Positions 45,716-58,595 of a DNA stretch of 64,000 nucleotides are shown here, piece by piece. The notes beneath the pieces were generated by a model, which was given only the letters and a program-made list of their open reading frames with translations, searched no databases and was not told where the DNA came from. Made by a program: the position numbers and the translations under genes. Every line of letters starts with the position of its first letter. The first letter of the stretch is position 1. Location of the stretch: positions 5,518,001 to 5,582,000 of the forward strand of contig CM114272.1 of NCBI GenBank assembly GCA_050084515.1, read 5' to 3'. The stretch is from Blasia pusilla (taxonomy: Eukaryota; Marchantiophyta; Marchantiopsida; Blasiales).

Positions 45716-48049
45716 TATGTTAATATAAATATTTTTCAAGTAAAGGTATGATAACTCGGTTTTCTTTTCTATTTTCATAGAAAATCTTAATATATTACTG
45801 AACATAAATGTGAGAAGGAAACTTTGTGCTCTAATGGGAGAACTAATCGTATAAAGAAAGCATTCTTCTTCTATTGTCTATTTTTTTTTCATATTTTTCT
45901 CTTAACTTGGGGGTCTATATACATTCATAGAGAGACTTATGGGAAAACAGTGTTGTTCATATAAATCAAATCCCAAATAAAGAAAATAAACATCGTGCTA
46001 AAACTCTTCCGGAAATGGCCTAAGAAGGGCTATGTTTGTTTAGTTGGAGGTTAGAAAACTTTAAGAGATGGAGAATAGAAGGTAAAACGTGTTGGGGAAG
46101 AGAGCATGTCTCATTGTTCAATTCTTGAAATAAACATGAAATTTTCTAATCGACCAAATGTGTTTAAGTGAGATATATTTTTATAAGAATAAGTATTGAA
46201 GAGTGGGGGAGATATCTAATTTTGACTCGCAAGAGAAAAACTTGGTGGGAGAGGAATAAGTTTCAATCGGGTAGGATTAACTAGGTAAATTAGTTAATTA
46301 TTTTTTATATCTTTTTTTATATTATACCAAATGAAATTAAATTTGGGCATTAGTGAAATTAGCGTAAATCCAAACAGATTATACAAACCAGTGTGAAAAA
46401 CTGATTCTTTAAGTGAAAGAAGGCCAAGAACAAATATGGTACAAGAAAGGTTCTCCATGACTACAAATATAAATGAATCTCTAATAAACTACAAATATAC
46501 AACCTAAAAAAAATTCAAGGCCCACTCTTAATAAAATTCTTGATAAATTCAAAACTTTTGGTTGGATATCTTATCATATACACACCCTCTCTATTTTCCC
46601 ATGTGGAAAAGAAAACTTCAATACTCCCTTTTTTAGATAATTTCCCAAAAATTCTACACCCATAATTATATGAATACTAAATTTAATCTTACTATTAATC
46701 AAAAGAATTCAAATTCAATACAATAGCATTGCATCATGGATTCCTTAAAGGGTGTGATCTAATGAATATGAGCTTGAAGTAAACATCATAGGTGTATAAT
46801 TTCTTCTTTATATCTTCCTTTTTCCTTGTGTGCATAAATTATCCTTTTATAATGGTTTGTAAAAGATCTAGAATACACCCAACTATCATCATTTGAGAAG
46901 AAATATACACACAAGATAGTAGGTAAAATTAAAACTACTAAGGATCCCTATAGGTTTCATTATAATATATTTTCTCTCCAAAAGTCATTTGAAAATACAT
47001 CTATATGACTTTATATCCCATGTATATCAAATTATTATGCGCTTTGTATGACTATCCATCAACATAATTATATTTTAAGATCTATCCATACCAAGAATTC
47101 TAACAAATCTATACATGAATGATTAAACATACACTAATTAATCCCTAGTTGATAGTGATGTCCTTCTAACTCAATCTACATATTCTAAATTTATTTTTTC
47201 TAAGATGAGGAGGTCAGGTAGTATGTTACTCTATCACGCATAAGCACAAGGTTTTGAATACACCATCCATTTGGAAAAATTTTAAACTAGAAACCCGAAT
47301 ATCTCTTGAATTTTCTTTAAAAATTCCATATTCAATATTCTATTGAACATTGATTCAATGTTATTTGGGAAGCTATGTATCAAAACTATATACATCTGCA
47401 ATAAAGCTTGCATCCTTGTTGAATGTATGTCAATCTTTTGTAGATTGATTAGCATTACGAACTTATCCCTAAGAGGACTAGAATCATGACCGCACCCTCA
47501 CACATGTATAGCATACATTTTAATCCTATAAGAACCACCATGCTAAAATCGGATAAACACTCCCATAACTTCAAGAGATGACATTGTATATAGTTTTGTA
47601 TGGTCTTTCCATACGGTATTGTCACAAACCTCACAGAGGGACTACTAATGGCACAACATATAACAAACTTTCCAAGATTGTTAAGTGTTGTCTTATGAAG
47701 ATAGATATAATTGCTAAGATAAAATACTTAGATATGTGAAGAAACATATTTTGGCTAAGATAAAATATTTGAATACGTTATCTAGAACTATCCCCTTCAA
47801 TTACGGCAAACCTTAAAGTGATGAGGTTAAGAAATAGATAAGTTCTTGAATATCATGGGAAAATCTCTTAAATAGTTCTTCCCATACTTAAGCCTTCATT
47901 CATACTTCTAGGCCAAGATCAAATATCTCAAGTATTTCATGATGAATAGTTGATTTAAAATCTACAAGAAATAAGGTGGCAAGGATGGGTATTGATTAAA
48001 ACATCAATCCATATCAAAAAAATGGAAATTGTAGGTCCTAATTCTGTAA

Positions 48050-48405
48050 TTTTCCTCTATGGAGTCCAATGGCATACTTTTGCAATACTCTCTTGAATCA
48101 TCATTTTGAACTCTCTCTACCAAACCAAACCATGTGCACTTTGAATGATCTTGAGAATTCATATGATGATATACGAACATGTAGTCATGTAAGGCTTGAA
48201 AGTCATCTTAGCTCAACTTAGCAACCTTGTCTATTAAAACCTTTAGTGATACGCCAAAATAACTCAATACTCAATCCGAAAATATATAACTTACTCCCTT
48301 CTTTATTATCTATGCAAATGCTACCAATTCAATTAATTTGAAGAAGTGCTCCACCATAACCAATGCATATTGGCTATGCTTGTCAATGGTAAGGACCTCC
48401 AAAGT
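48050..48405 (-). pseudogene. Decayed Ty3-type integrase core, copy B
   Basis: Counterpart of 10630-10985, with the same stops and frame breaks, so the decay predates the duplication. Confidence 0.6.
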
Positions 48406-48437
48406 ATAAACTTCAATGATATTATATTAATTCTATT

Positions 48438-48465
48438 ATGCTCCAACATATATATGTTGGAGCAT
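48438..48465. repeat. Perfect 28-bp palindrome, copy B
   Basis: Same as 11017-11044. Confidence 0.85.
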
Positions 48466-49629
48466 TGAAAAATGCTCATCCTAATATAAGCTATATATCC
48501 AAATAAAAACTACTCAAACCATGCCATCAATTCTAGACCTAAAGCAAACTATACCTTCATTCCAAAATGAACCAACTCCTACTAAGCGTGTCTCACCAAG
48601 TGTGTTTACAACAAAGAATGAGGCGCCATCTACACTCGATCATCCTCCTACACTCGAAAAAATATGCTTCTAATCCCACTTGAACCTTCTAGCATGTTGT
48701 TGAACTTATTAAGCTCTTTACCATCCATTCGACTTACTATGATGCCAATATGCAAGTATTGCAAGACCATGTGATCATCATGGATGTTTGACTTACTATC
48801 AAATCATCACTAGCCTTCAGATCTAAGGACTCACCCTCCAATCTCCCTCCTAAAGTGGATATCTTCTATTGCCCTAATAGAGCCATAAACACAAAAAGAT
48901 AAATATATGCATTATATGCCTATTGCCATTGTGGGTTGCAATCTCATCGCATTGGCTCATGTATTTGCTACGACTCAATCCGTATGTATCTTGTTTTATA
49001 TTATGAATGATAGACAACATAAAAATTATTCTTCTAAGAATAGATAATCCATCTACAAAGATTTATGTCACATGAGATTGATAAGAGCAAGTTTCTATTT
49101 CGTTTCGGCTCATTTAGAGCCATATTGAGAAACTTACTATTTTAGATAAATACCATTTTGAGTATATGGTCGATTTTATATTTTTCATAAGTAATCCTTG
49201 ACCTCCTACATCAAGTCAAGAGCCAAGGAGGTGACTTGGGAGCATAGGTTACCATGGAGAGAGCTTGAAAGCTCATTCTCTCTTTGTTGAATCTCTTGGC
49301 ATGAGGCAGCGAAGCTATGGTCCCTTGCTTCGTAAGTGTAACCCAAGCCTCTCATGAGGAGAATGGGTTTGGTTTGACATTGAGAGAGAGTGCATACATT
49401 TGAGAACTATGGTGTTGGAGAGAGATTGGATCTTGATTTACAAAAAGAGAATGAGAGATATTTTGGTGCTTCTTGTCTCGTTGTTTGGATACCATGAGTT
49501 AGCATGGATCGTGTGTGTTTATATGTGTGTTCATTGATAACGATGTATGTTGTGTAGCAATGTGTATCGCCACGATATTTACTTTGAACGTTTGAAGAAT
49601 ACATCATTTGAGGGATTGATGATAGTGTG

Positions 49630-50619
49630 TGTCGCGGACGCTCATGACCAAACAAGTGCCAAGCGGAACATCGAACATTAGCGGGCTCACGCTAAGATGG
49701 TTTTGCGTTGGAGTTGTCTCAAAGAGGAGACAAGAGGCGACGCGAGCGAGAAGTCGCGTTTCAGATGTGATGGTCGCAACTCGAAACCTGGACCAAACGC
49801 GGAATGAGACTTGAAAGAAGTCGAGTCTAGGAAGTGGGTTGCCAAAGGAAAGATCCGGATTTGGAACGCCACTTGCGTTTGAGAGTTTCCAACTGTATTT
49901 ATGGCCATAACTTTTAGCGCCAAGATGCGTTTGGAGCAAATAAGAGTGCGTTGGAAAGCTTATGAAGAGCCGGTTCAAACACACCAAAGATCACTGCAAA
50001 CGCATAAGCAGCGGCCGAGATACGACCCAAAAACGACTGTGAGTGGAGTCGGGTTGAGGGCCACAATGAAGGGCGAACCTCTTTTCCCAAAGGGGAGGGG
50101 TTATTGGAGAACCCAGAAGTACTAGTAAGGGGAAGGTCTCGAGAGTGCTTGGAACCCAAACCCCACTTTGGGCGCCATGGCGCTCAAGGGCATGGAACGG
50201 AACGCGAGTTTGGGCGTTGGGTTGGAAAACCTGCACCAAGTCCATTGAGGCGATTTTAGACATCCTTCTTGGATTTCACGCCGCGACTCATTTACTTGGG
50301 TCTCGGTTCGGAACTCACACGAGGACGGTTGAACAGTTGGGATCGCTAGGCGTGCAAGTGCCGTTTCAGATCCCTGGACTAACCAGGAAGTCAGTTCCAA
50401 GTCTTGAAGGACTTGCCATGTGTTGGGAGCTAGGAACTAAGGAAGGTTGAGCTTGATGAGACGCCGAGTTTAGGACTCGGTGGGTTGGAACGCCGGTTGG
50501 CCAAACCCGACTAACAAGAGTGCGTGTTTGGGTGCAGATCGGCGATGAGTTCGTGACCTACTGAACGCACGCTTCCGCAACACTAAAGATTGACGTTCAA
50601 GGAGAGTAGGGGCGCGATA
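49630..50619 (+). repeat. 5' LTR of the copy B array
   Basis: 990 bp, begins tgtcgcgg and ends gcgata, directly after target duplication gtgtg (49625-49629). The primer site tggtatcagagc follows at 50622-50633. The terminal CA is TA here, and also in the middle LTR. Confidence 0.95.
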
Positions 50620-50767
50620 AGTGGTATCAGAGCTTATCCTTGGTGAGCGAGAACTTGGGGTCGTGGGATCAGCCGGACGCTTGGGAAATTCAAGGTAGCG
50701 GCTAGACTCGGACGCTCGAGGAGGGACGCAAGAAACGAGGAGGAGATCTGAGTGAGTTGGCTTGGAG

Positions 50768-52254
50768 ATGGCGATCGAGGGAGAACAACCCAAGAAGCGC
50801 CGAATCAAGCGACGTGAACCGAGAGAGGAACCAATGCCGGACCGTGAAGCTATGGAGGAGTCGGAGACTCCGAAGAGCTGAACGCCAATCGTGAGGACGT
50901 CCCAATGGCGACTCCTTCCGCGGGGCCAGTGGGCCCAAACTCAGGGGAAAGGACGGAGTCGAGCCAGACGTTGGACTTGTTGAAGGTGTTGGTGGAGCAG
51001 ATGTCCTAGCAAAGCAAGCGGATTGCCGAGTTAGAGGCCACTCGAAACCCGAGTGTGGGCAAAAAGCTCTACAAGACGAACCTGCCCACGCCATTTACTG
51101 GAGTGGGGCGCTCGCGGAAAGTAAAGGATTTCCTTACGGAATCGGCTGACTTGAGGCGCGAGAAGGTGCTGAGCAGGACAAGGTGACGGTAGCCGTTACT
51201 TTCCTGAAGGATCATGCTCTACAATGGTGGACCGCTCAACGAGAGGAATATCTGGGCGGTGAGTCACCTCTGAGTTGGGAGGAGTTCAAGGAGTTGATTG
51301 GGGATCGGTTCACTCCGGAGTACCAAGGGTTGCGTGACACGGTGGAATGTGTGCGGATGCGGCGCAGAGTGGTTCCTTGCGTATGTGAGGGAGTTTAGTG
51401 GCCCGACTTCTAGTCCGAAGATGGATGAGCACGCGTGAGAAGGCTATCTTCATTAGTGGACTCAACTCGAGCGCCGAAGGCCCTTTACCGAATGCCGGCG
51501 TTGCCGGAGACTGCGCGGACCTTTCGAAGCTAAGCGGAGCGGATTGGGGACGATGAGGTCCAAACCCGAAAACCGCTTCGAGTCAAAAAAGTTTTTTGAA
51601 GAAGTCGAAAAATAAGGAGGCGTTCAAAGAGTCGGAGTGGGGCAAGACGAACCAGGAGAGTAAATGCCCGACAAAGAAAACGAGAGTGGAACTTCATGCG
51701 GCCGAAGGAGGACAACACTCAAAGACAGGGAACGGCAAGGTCGTATGCTACAACCGGGCGAACCGGGGCACTGTCGAAAGGGTGTTCAAACCGAAGGTTA
51801 GTAACGGGAGTATGATTGCGTTCTTTGCTAAGCATCATCGTCGTGGCGATCTTGAGACGCCCTTCAAGTCACCAAGAGGCGCACAATTTGGTGTACCTAA
51901 GATCCAAGATTGCTGATCGCGATGTGTTGTTGCTCGTGATATCAGTGTTGCTCGCAGACTCCTTCCTAAGCCCGAGAATCGTGAAGGAGGCGGGTCTGTC
52001 TACCTCTAAGGCGGGCGAGCCCATTCGAGTGGGATTTGCAGGAGGCAAGTCTCATCGGACTTGATTTGGTCTTGGGTTTGACAATAGGATGCGGGGTATT
52101 CGAGTTGAAGGAGAATTTCATTTGTATGCGAAATGGACGGCATTGATTGGAGTTTTGGGGAATACATTCCTAGATGCGTATGAGGTGGAGTTAAGACGCC
52201 GACCATTGAGGTTGAGCGTCTTGCTAAAAGGAAAACGGTTACAGGTGCGGTTGG
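50768..52254 (+). pseudogene. Broken gag-protease, element B1
   Basis: ATG at 50768, with frame breaks already at about 50870 and the shared TAG at 51007-51009. The CCHC knuckle is degraded (CYNRANRGTVERVF) and the protease triad is lost near 51940. The region stops abruptly at about 52254, where it is joined to RT. Confidence 0.85.
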
Positions 52255-53035
52255 ACGAGATACGGTTCCTTTGAGTTTGTAGTGATGCCTTTCGGTCTAT
52301 GTAACGCGCCTCCGACGCTCACCACATTGATGAACTCCATTTTTCACAAGGAAATGGATGAGTATGTTATCATCTATATCGATGATATACTTATCTATTC
52401 GAAGTCAGTAGAGGAGCACGTTCGACATGTGAGAGCGGTCTTGTCTAAGCTAAGGGCAAATCAACTGTATGCGAATGTAGAGAAGAGCGAATTTGGTTTG
52501 AGTAAGATCAAATTCTTGGGTCACGTGGTCAGTGCAGATGGCGTTAGTCCAGACATGGGAAAGGTAAAGGCTATTTCCGAGTGGGAACCCCCATCCACTG
52601 TAAAGGGGATGAGGAGGTTCATAGGTGCGGTGCAATTTTATCGTACTTATGTGAAAAACTTTTCGGAATTGTGAGACCTCTCACATTGACGGCAAAGTTT
52701 GCCAACACGACTTGGACCAGGAAGTTAATGAGGCATTCAACCGAGTGAAGCAGATTCTATCGTAGGAACTAGTGTTAAAGCATCCGGAGTTTGACAAACC
52801 GTTCGAAGTGCATACCGATGCTAGTGATTTCGCGGTTGTAGGAATGTTGGTGCAAGAAGGGAGACCGGTGGCATATGAGAGCAAGAAGCTTAGCGACACT
52901 GAAAGGAGATGGCCTACTCACGAGAAAGAGTTGTTCGCGGTGGTACATTGCTTGAGGAAGTGGCGGCATTATCTAGGGCTCCACAGGACTCGAATATTCA
53001 CCGATAATATATCACTCAAGTATTTTGAGACCTAG
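52255..53035 (+). pseudogene. Truncated reverse transcriptase and RNase H, element B1
   Basis: RT resumes at the acgagatacggttcc word, so about 605 bases that encode the end of protease and the RT fingers in element A (about 14864-15468) are missing. YIDD is intact at 52375-52386. RNase H (52772-53035) contains HTDASDFAV and sits between the two shared TAG codons. Confidence 0.85.
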
Positions 53036-53041
53036 GATCGA

Positions 53042-54650
53042 ATGACACCGAAACAACTGCGGTGGCATGATACCTTGGCGCTGATGGATGTAGAGTTGAT
53101 CCACAAGCCAGGTAAAGATAATGTGATTCCAGATGCGTTAAGTCGCAAGGAGGAACACATGCCATCGACGACACAGGTCTTGAAAGCAATGTGCCCTAAG
53201 GAAACAGATCTGGAGAGAAGGATTCGTGAAGGATATATGAAGGATGCTCAAGCAGGGGAATACCTGAGGAAGTTGAAGCAGGGTGAGAAGGTGGCCAACA
53301 TAAGTTTGAGGCACGGTTTACTAAGGTTCAAACAGAGTAGGATCTATGTAGGGCAAGGCAGAATGCAAACCAAGGTGTTAGCTGAATGTCACGACGGACC
53401 CTTGGCAGGACATAAAGGAGAGAAATCTACGCTAGCTGTTCTGTCGAAGCGGTTCTTTTGGCCCAACATGAAGGAGGATGTTGCTCAATATGTGAAGACC
53501 TGTGTGACCTGCCAAGCGAATAGAGTCTCTTATGATAAGAAACAAGGCTTGCTGCATCCCTTGCCGATCCCCGAAGGACCCTTGCAAAGTGTGAGTATGG
53601 ATTTCATCACGAGTCTTCCGAATCTGGGGGATATAACGCTATACTTGTGATTGTTGATCGGTTTAGCAAGTTGGCGAGATTCGTGCCGACGGTGGATTCA
53701 AGAACGGCGTATCTGACGGCGCAACTATTCCTCGATAGCTAGTGGCGTGCTCATGGTTTGCCGAGAGCATTGTTTGCATCAGGATCAAAAGTTTACAAAG
53801 TGCTTTCCGGAAGCACTTGTTGAAAGGTTTAAGACCAAGCTGAGTTTGATGACGGCTTTCCACCCCGAGCGGATGGACGATGAAAAGGTAAACTCTATCG
53901 TGAATCAAGATTTGAGGAATTATGTCGAGTCTTGATCAACGCGATTGGGTGGTGGTGAGCATGGCGGAATCTCTGCTACAACTCGACCAAGCGTCGCACA
54001 GGAGAATCTCCGTTTCTCCTGGCAAATGGACGAGCCGAAGGGCCTCTTGATCTAGCCCTTCGAAGGGTACTACATTGGCACGAGCACGACAAGTTTACGG
54101 CAGAAAGTTTGTTGGTAGAGATCGAGAACGAAGAAGAGAGCGAGGCGAAGTCTTGCAAAGGCTCAAATGAGGTACATTAAGCATGCTAACAAGAGTCGGC
54201 GCCAAATCACGATTCCAAGTTGGAGAACAAGTGTGGTTGAGTCTGAAGAATCTCACTCTTCCGAAAGAGTTGTATGCTGTCGTATCGCCAAGTATCTTTG
54301 GACCGTATGTGATTGTGGCAAACCCGTTTGAGGATGTGTATACGTTGAGTTTGCGAACGAGTTCAAGATTCACCCGACCTTTCATGTGTCATTATTGAAG
54401 AAATACCTTCAAGATAATGGACGTTCGAGCGGAGAGCAGTGGTGAGACCACACCCGGTCATCGTAAATGAGGAGTCGGAGTTCGAGGTCGAGACCATCTT
54501 ACGTTCGAGGCGTCGGGCCAACAAGTATGAATACTTGGTAAAATGGAAGGGCTACCATGTGTGAAGGCGACTTGGATTACGGAGGCGGATTTGGAACACG
54601 CGCAAGTGTTGTTGTGTGACTTCAAGCGAACACAAGCGAAGCACATACGT
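53042..54650 (+). pseudogene. Integrase with chromodomain, element B1
   Basis: The 53042-53650 frame (202 codons) is the cleanest integrase part in the window. It has the connection region (HKPGKDNVIPDALSR), the zinc-binding set H117, H124, C154, C157 (53390-53512) and the first catalytic Asp in VSMDFI. The frame then breaks, and a TAG replaces Trp near 53742 (also in B2, but not in A). The chromodomain at about 54481-54640 is cut by a frame change near 54560. Confidence 0.85.
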
Positions 54651-55344
54651 TAGTATGAAGAGAAGCTAGATACATGACTTGTAATCAGTGGAATCTTGGG
54701 CCGAAGGCCGTTGTAACTAGAATATGCTAGTGTTGCAATAAAGGAGTGTATGGATTTGGAGATTCGATACCAGTGTTGATTGCAATTTGTATGTGGTAGT
54801 GCATGGCTATGAGTCGTTCATCATAGACTTAGAATGTACGACAAGAGGACAGACAAGGAGTATTTGAGGTGAGAGCTCGTATGTGGATAAGCACCTAGAA
54901 CAGGACCTTGTGTTGGATTACACTCGGGCTCGCCCTAGCGTCGGCGGGGCAGATGAAGTCTGTCTTGGGGCTTGGGGTGATCTTACTTGTGGCCACATAA
55001 GTAAACTTAGTGACGCGCCTAAGTCGAATACGAGAGCGACCCAATAGTAGTACGATTTGTGGACCAAGTAAACAGATGTGATGTTTACAGTAATGAGTCA
55101 AAAGAGTCTAAGGTTGCACACTTAGTTAGCTTATTTGATAGGTTAGTTCCTTGGAACTAGTCCAGGCTTATCGAAGATGAGAGGCTAATAATTCTAAGTG
55201 GGGCAAAGCGACAACTAGAGACTAAGAGGAATTGCGGGTTAGCCACCAGAACGCAATTCAATGTCAAGGGGTAGGCTGCCCAAGAGACTTGACATAATAA
55301 AAGTTTGCGTTGATGAGGGCATCAACCTCTAAAAAAGGGATGAG

Positions 55345-55566
55345 TGTTGCAACCCTCATGACCAAACAAGTGCCAAGCGGAACATCGGAACATTAGCGGG
55401 CTCACGCTAAGATGGTTTGGGACTCGGTGGGTTGGAACGCCGGTTGGCCAAACCCGACTAACAAGAGTGCGTGTTTGGGTGCAGATCGGCGATGAGTTCG
55501 TGACCTACTGAACGCACGCTTCCGCAACACTAAAGATTGACGTTCAAGGAGAGTAGGGGCGCGATA
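55345..55566 (+). repeat. Truncated middle LTR of the array
   Basis: Starts tgttgcaaccctc, after polypurine tract aaaaaagggatgag (55331-55344), and follows the LTR for about 75 bases to gatggtttg. It then jumps to ggactcggtgg near the LTR end (55418). About 780 bases are missing, with a one- or two-G overlap at the join. It ends gcgata and is followed by a primer site at 55569-55580. Confidence 0.95.
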
Positions 55567-55714
55567 AGTGGTATCAGAGCTTATCCTTGGTGAGCGAGAA
55601 CTTGGGGTCGTGGGATCAGCCGGACGCTTGGGAAATTCAAGGTAGCGGCTAGACTCGGACGCTCGAGGAGGGACGCAAGAAACGAGGAGGAGATCTGAGT
55701 GAGTTGGCTTGGAG

Positions 55715-57184
55715 ATGGCGATCGAGGGAGAACAACCCAAGAAGCGCCGAATCAAGCGACGTGAACCGAGAGAGGAACCAATGCCGGACCGTGAAGCTAT
55801 GGAGGAGTCGGAGACTCCCGAAGAGCTGAACGCCAGTCGTGAGGACGTCCCAATGGCGACTCCTTCCGCGGGGCCAGTGGGCCCAAACTCAGGGGAAAGG
55901 ACGGAGTCGAGCCAGACGTTGGACTTGTTGAAGGTGTTGGTGGAGCAGATGTCCTAGCAAAGCAAGCGGATTGCCGAGTTAGAGGCCACTCGAAACCCGA
56001 GTGTGGGCAAAAAGCTCTACAAGACGAACCTGCCCACGCCATTTACTGGAGTGGGGCGCTCGCGGAAAGTAAAGGATTTCCTTACGGAATCGAATCAGAT
56101 GCCGAGGCGCGAGAAAGGTCTGGCGAGGGACAAGGTGACGGTAGCCGTTACTTTCTGAAGGATCATGCTCTACAATGGTGGACCGCTCAACGAGAGGAAT
56201 ATCTGGGCGGTGAGTCACCTCGAGTTGGGAGGAGTTCAAGGAGTTGATTGGGATCGGTTCACTCCGAGTACCAAGGGTTGCGTGACACGGTGGAATGTGT
56301 GCGGATGCGGCGAGTGGTTCCTTAAAGCGTATGTGAGGGAGTTTAGTGCCGACTTCTAGTCCGAAGATGGATGAGCACGCAGAGAAGGCTATCTTCATTA
56401 GTGGACTCAAGGCTGAGCGGCCGAGAAGGCCCTTTACCGAATGCCCGGCGTTCGGAGACTGCGCGGACCTTACGAAGCTAGCGGAGCGGATTGGGGACGA
56501 TGAGGTCCAAACCGAAACCCTTCGAGTCAAAAGTTTTTTCAAGAAGTCGAAAAATAAGGAGGCGTTCAAAAGAGTCTGGAGTGGGGGCCAAGACGAACCG
56601 GGAGAGTCGTGCCGACAAAGAAAACGAGTGGAACTTCATGCGGCGAAAGGAGGACAACACTCAAAACGAGGGAACGGCAAGGTCGTATGCTACAAGCGTG
56701 GTAACCGGGGCACCTGTCGAAAGGGTGTTCGAAACCGAAGGTTAGTAACGGGAGTATGATTGCGTTTGCTGCTAAGCATCTGTCGGCGGGCGATCTTGAG
56801 ACGTCCCTTCAAGTCACCAAGAGGACGCACAATTTGGTGTACCTAAGATCCAAGATTGCTGATCGCGATGTGTTGTTGCTCGTGGATACAGGTGCTTCGC
56901 ACTCCTTCCTAAGCCCGAGAATCGTGAAGGAACTGGGGCTGTCTACCTCTAAGGCGGACGAGCCCATTCGAGTGGGATTTGCAGGAGGCAAGTCTCATCG
57001 GACTTCTGATTTGGTCTTGGGTTTGACAATAGGATGCGGGGTATTCGAGTTGAAGGAGAATTTCACTGTATGCGAAATGGACGGCATTGACGGAGTTTTG
57101 GGGAATACATTCCTAGATGCGTATGAGGTGGAGTTAAGACGCCGACCATTGAGGTTGAGCGTCTTGCTAAAAGGAAAACGGTGA
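55715..57184 (+). pseudogene. Broken gag, protease with intact triad, element B2
   Basis: ATG at 55715; shared TAG at 55955-55957; several gag frame breaks. The protease frame 56756-57184 keeps Asp-Thr-Gly (56885-56893, LLVDTGASHSF), the only copy in the window that does. The CCHC knuckle is altered (CYKRGNRGTCRKGV). Confidence 0.85.
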
Positions 57185-57190
57185 TTCAAA

Positions 57191-58589
57191 GTGCGGTTGG
57201 TCCGTGAGGTTCCAGCGAAGATGGAGTTGGGGAACTCGATCACAAGGAGGAGCATGACTGAGTTGGAGGATGGATTTCTCTGCTTGATGAGACAAGTGGA
57301 GGAGGCTACAAGCAGTATACGCAGAGATCAGGACGCTGCTTCAAGGGGAGTCCCAGAACCACTTCAGGAAGTGGTCAAGGAGTTTGAGGATGTCTTGACA
57401 AATGAGCTTCCGATCTGAATTGCCGCATAGAGCCGTAGATCATAAGATAGAGATCATACCCGGTTCCCAACCGCCTTCAAAAGCACCATATAGGTTGAAT
57501 CGGGAGGAACTTCTTGAGTTGAAAAAGCAGATTAAGTGAGCTCTTGGAAAAGGGTTACATTAGGACTAGCAAGTCACCTTATGGAGCACTGTTCTCTTTG
57601 TAAAGAAGAAGGATGGAAAGATGAGGTTGTGTGTTGATTACCGTGGCACCTTTGAACAAAGTGACGGTTGGAACAATTATCCTCTTCCAAGGATAGATGA
57701 TCTCTTTGATAGGTGGCGGCGCGAGATATTTCAGTAGGATTGACTTGAAGTCAGGATATTACGGTCGGATTGCCGAGGCAGATGTGGAGAAGCTGCGTGC
57801 GGGGGCGAGATCTGGTTCCTTTGAGTTTGTAGTGATGCCTTCGGTCTATGTAACGCGCGCCCGACGCTCACCACATTGATGAACTCCATTTTTCACAAGG
57901 AAATGGATGAGTATGTTATCATCTATATCGATGATATACTTATCTATTCGAAGTCAGTAGAGGAGCACGTTCGACATGTGAGAGCGGTCTTGTCTAAGCT
58001 AAGGGCAAATCAACTGTATGCGAATGTAGAGAAGAGCGAATTTGGTTTGAGTAAGATCAAATTCTTGGGTCACGTGGTCAGTGCAGATGGCGTTAGTCCA
58101 GACATGGGAAAGGTAAAGGCTATTTCCGAGTGGGAACCCCCATCCACTGTAAAGGGGATGAGGAGGTTCATAGGTGCGGTGCAATTTTATCGTACTTATG
58201 TGAAAAACTTTTCGGGAATTGTGAGACCTCTCACAGATTGGACGGCAAAGTTTGCCAACACGACTTGGACCCAGGAAGTTAATGAGGCATTCAACCGAGT
58301 GAAGCAGATTCTATCGTAGGAACTAGTGTTAAAGCATCTGGAGTTTGACAAACCGTTCGAAGTGCATACCGATGCTAGTGATTTCGCGGTTGTAGGAATG
58401 TTGGTGCAAGAAGGGAGACCGGTGGCATATGAGAGCAAGAAGCTTAGCGACACTGAAAGGAGATGGCCTACTCACGAGAAAGAGTTGTTCGCGGTGGTAC
58501 ATTGCTTGAGGAAGTGGCGGCATTATCTAGGGCTCCACAGGACTCGAATATTCACCGATAATATATCACTCAAGTATTTTGAGACCTAG
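57191..58589 (+). pseudogene. Broken reverse transcriptase and RNase H, element B2
   Basis: The region deleted in B1 is present but has frame breaks near 57415, 57535, 57595 and 57650-57850. The 57876-58319 frame holds YIDD at 57924-57935. RNase H is at 58326-58589. Both shared TAG codons are present. Confidence 0.85.
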
Positions 58590-58595
58590 GATCGA

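Noticed and set aside
55345-55566. Middle LTR as a separate solo LTR insertion
   Set aside because: It is preceded by a polypurine tract and followed by a primer site, with no target duplication of its own, so it is the shared LTR of a tandem array.
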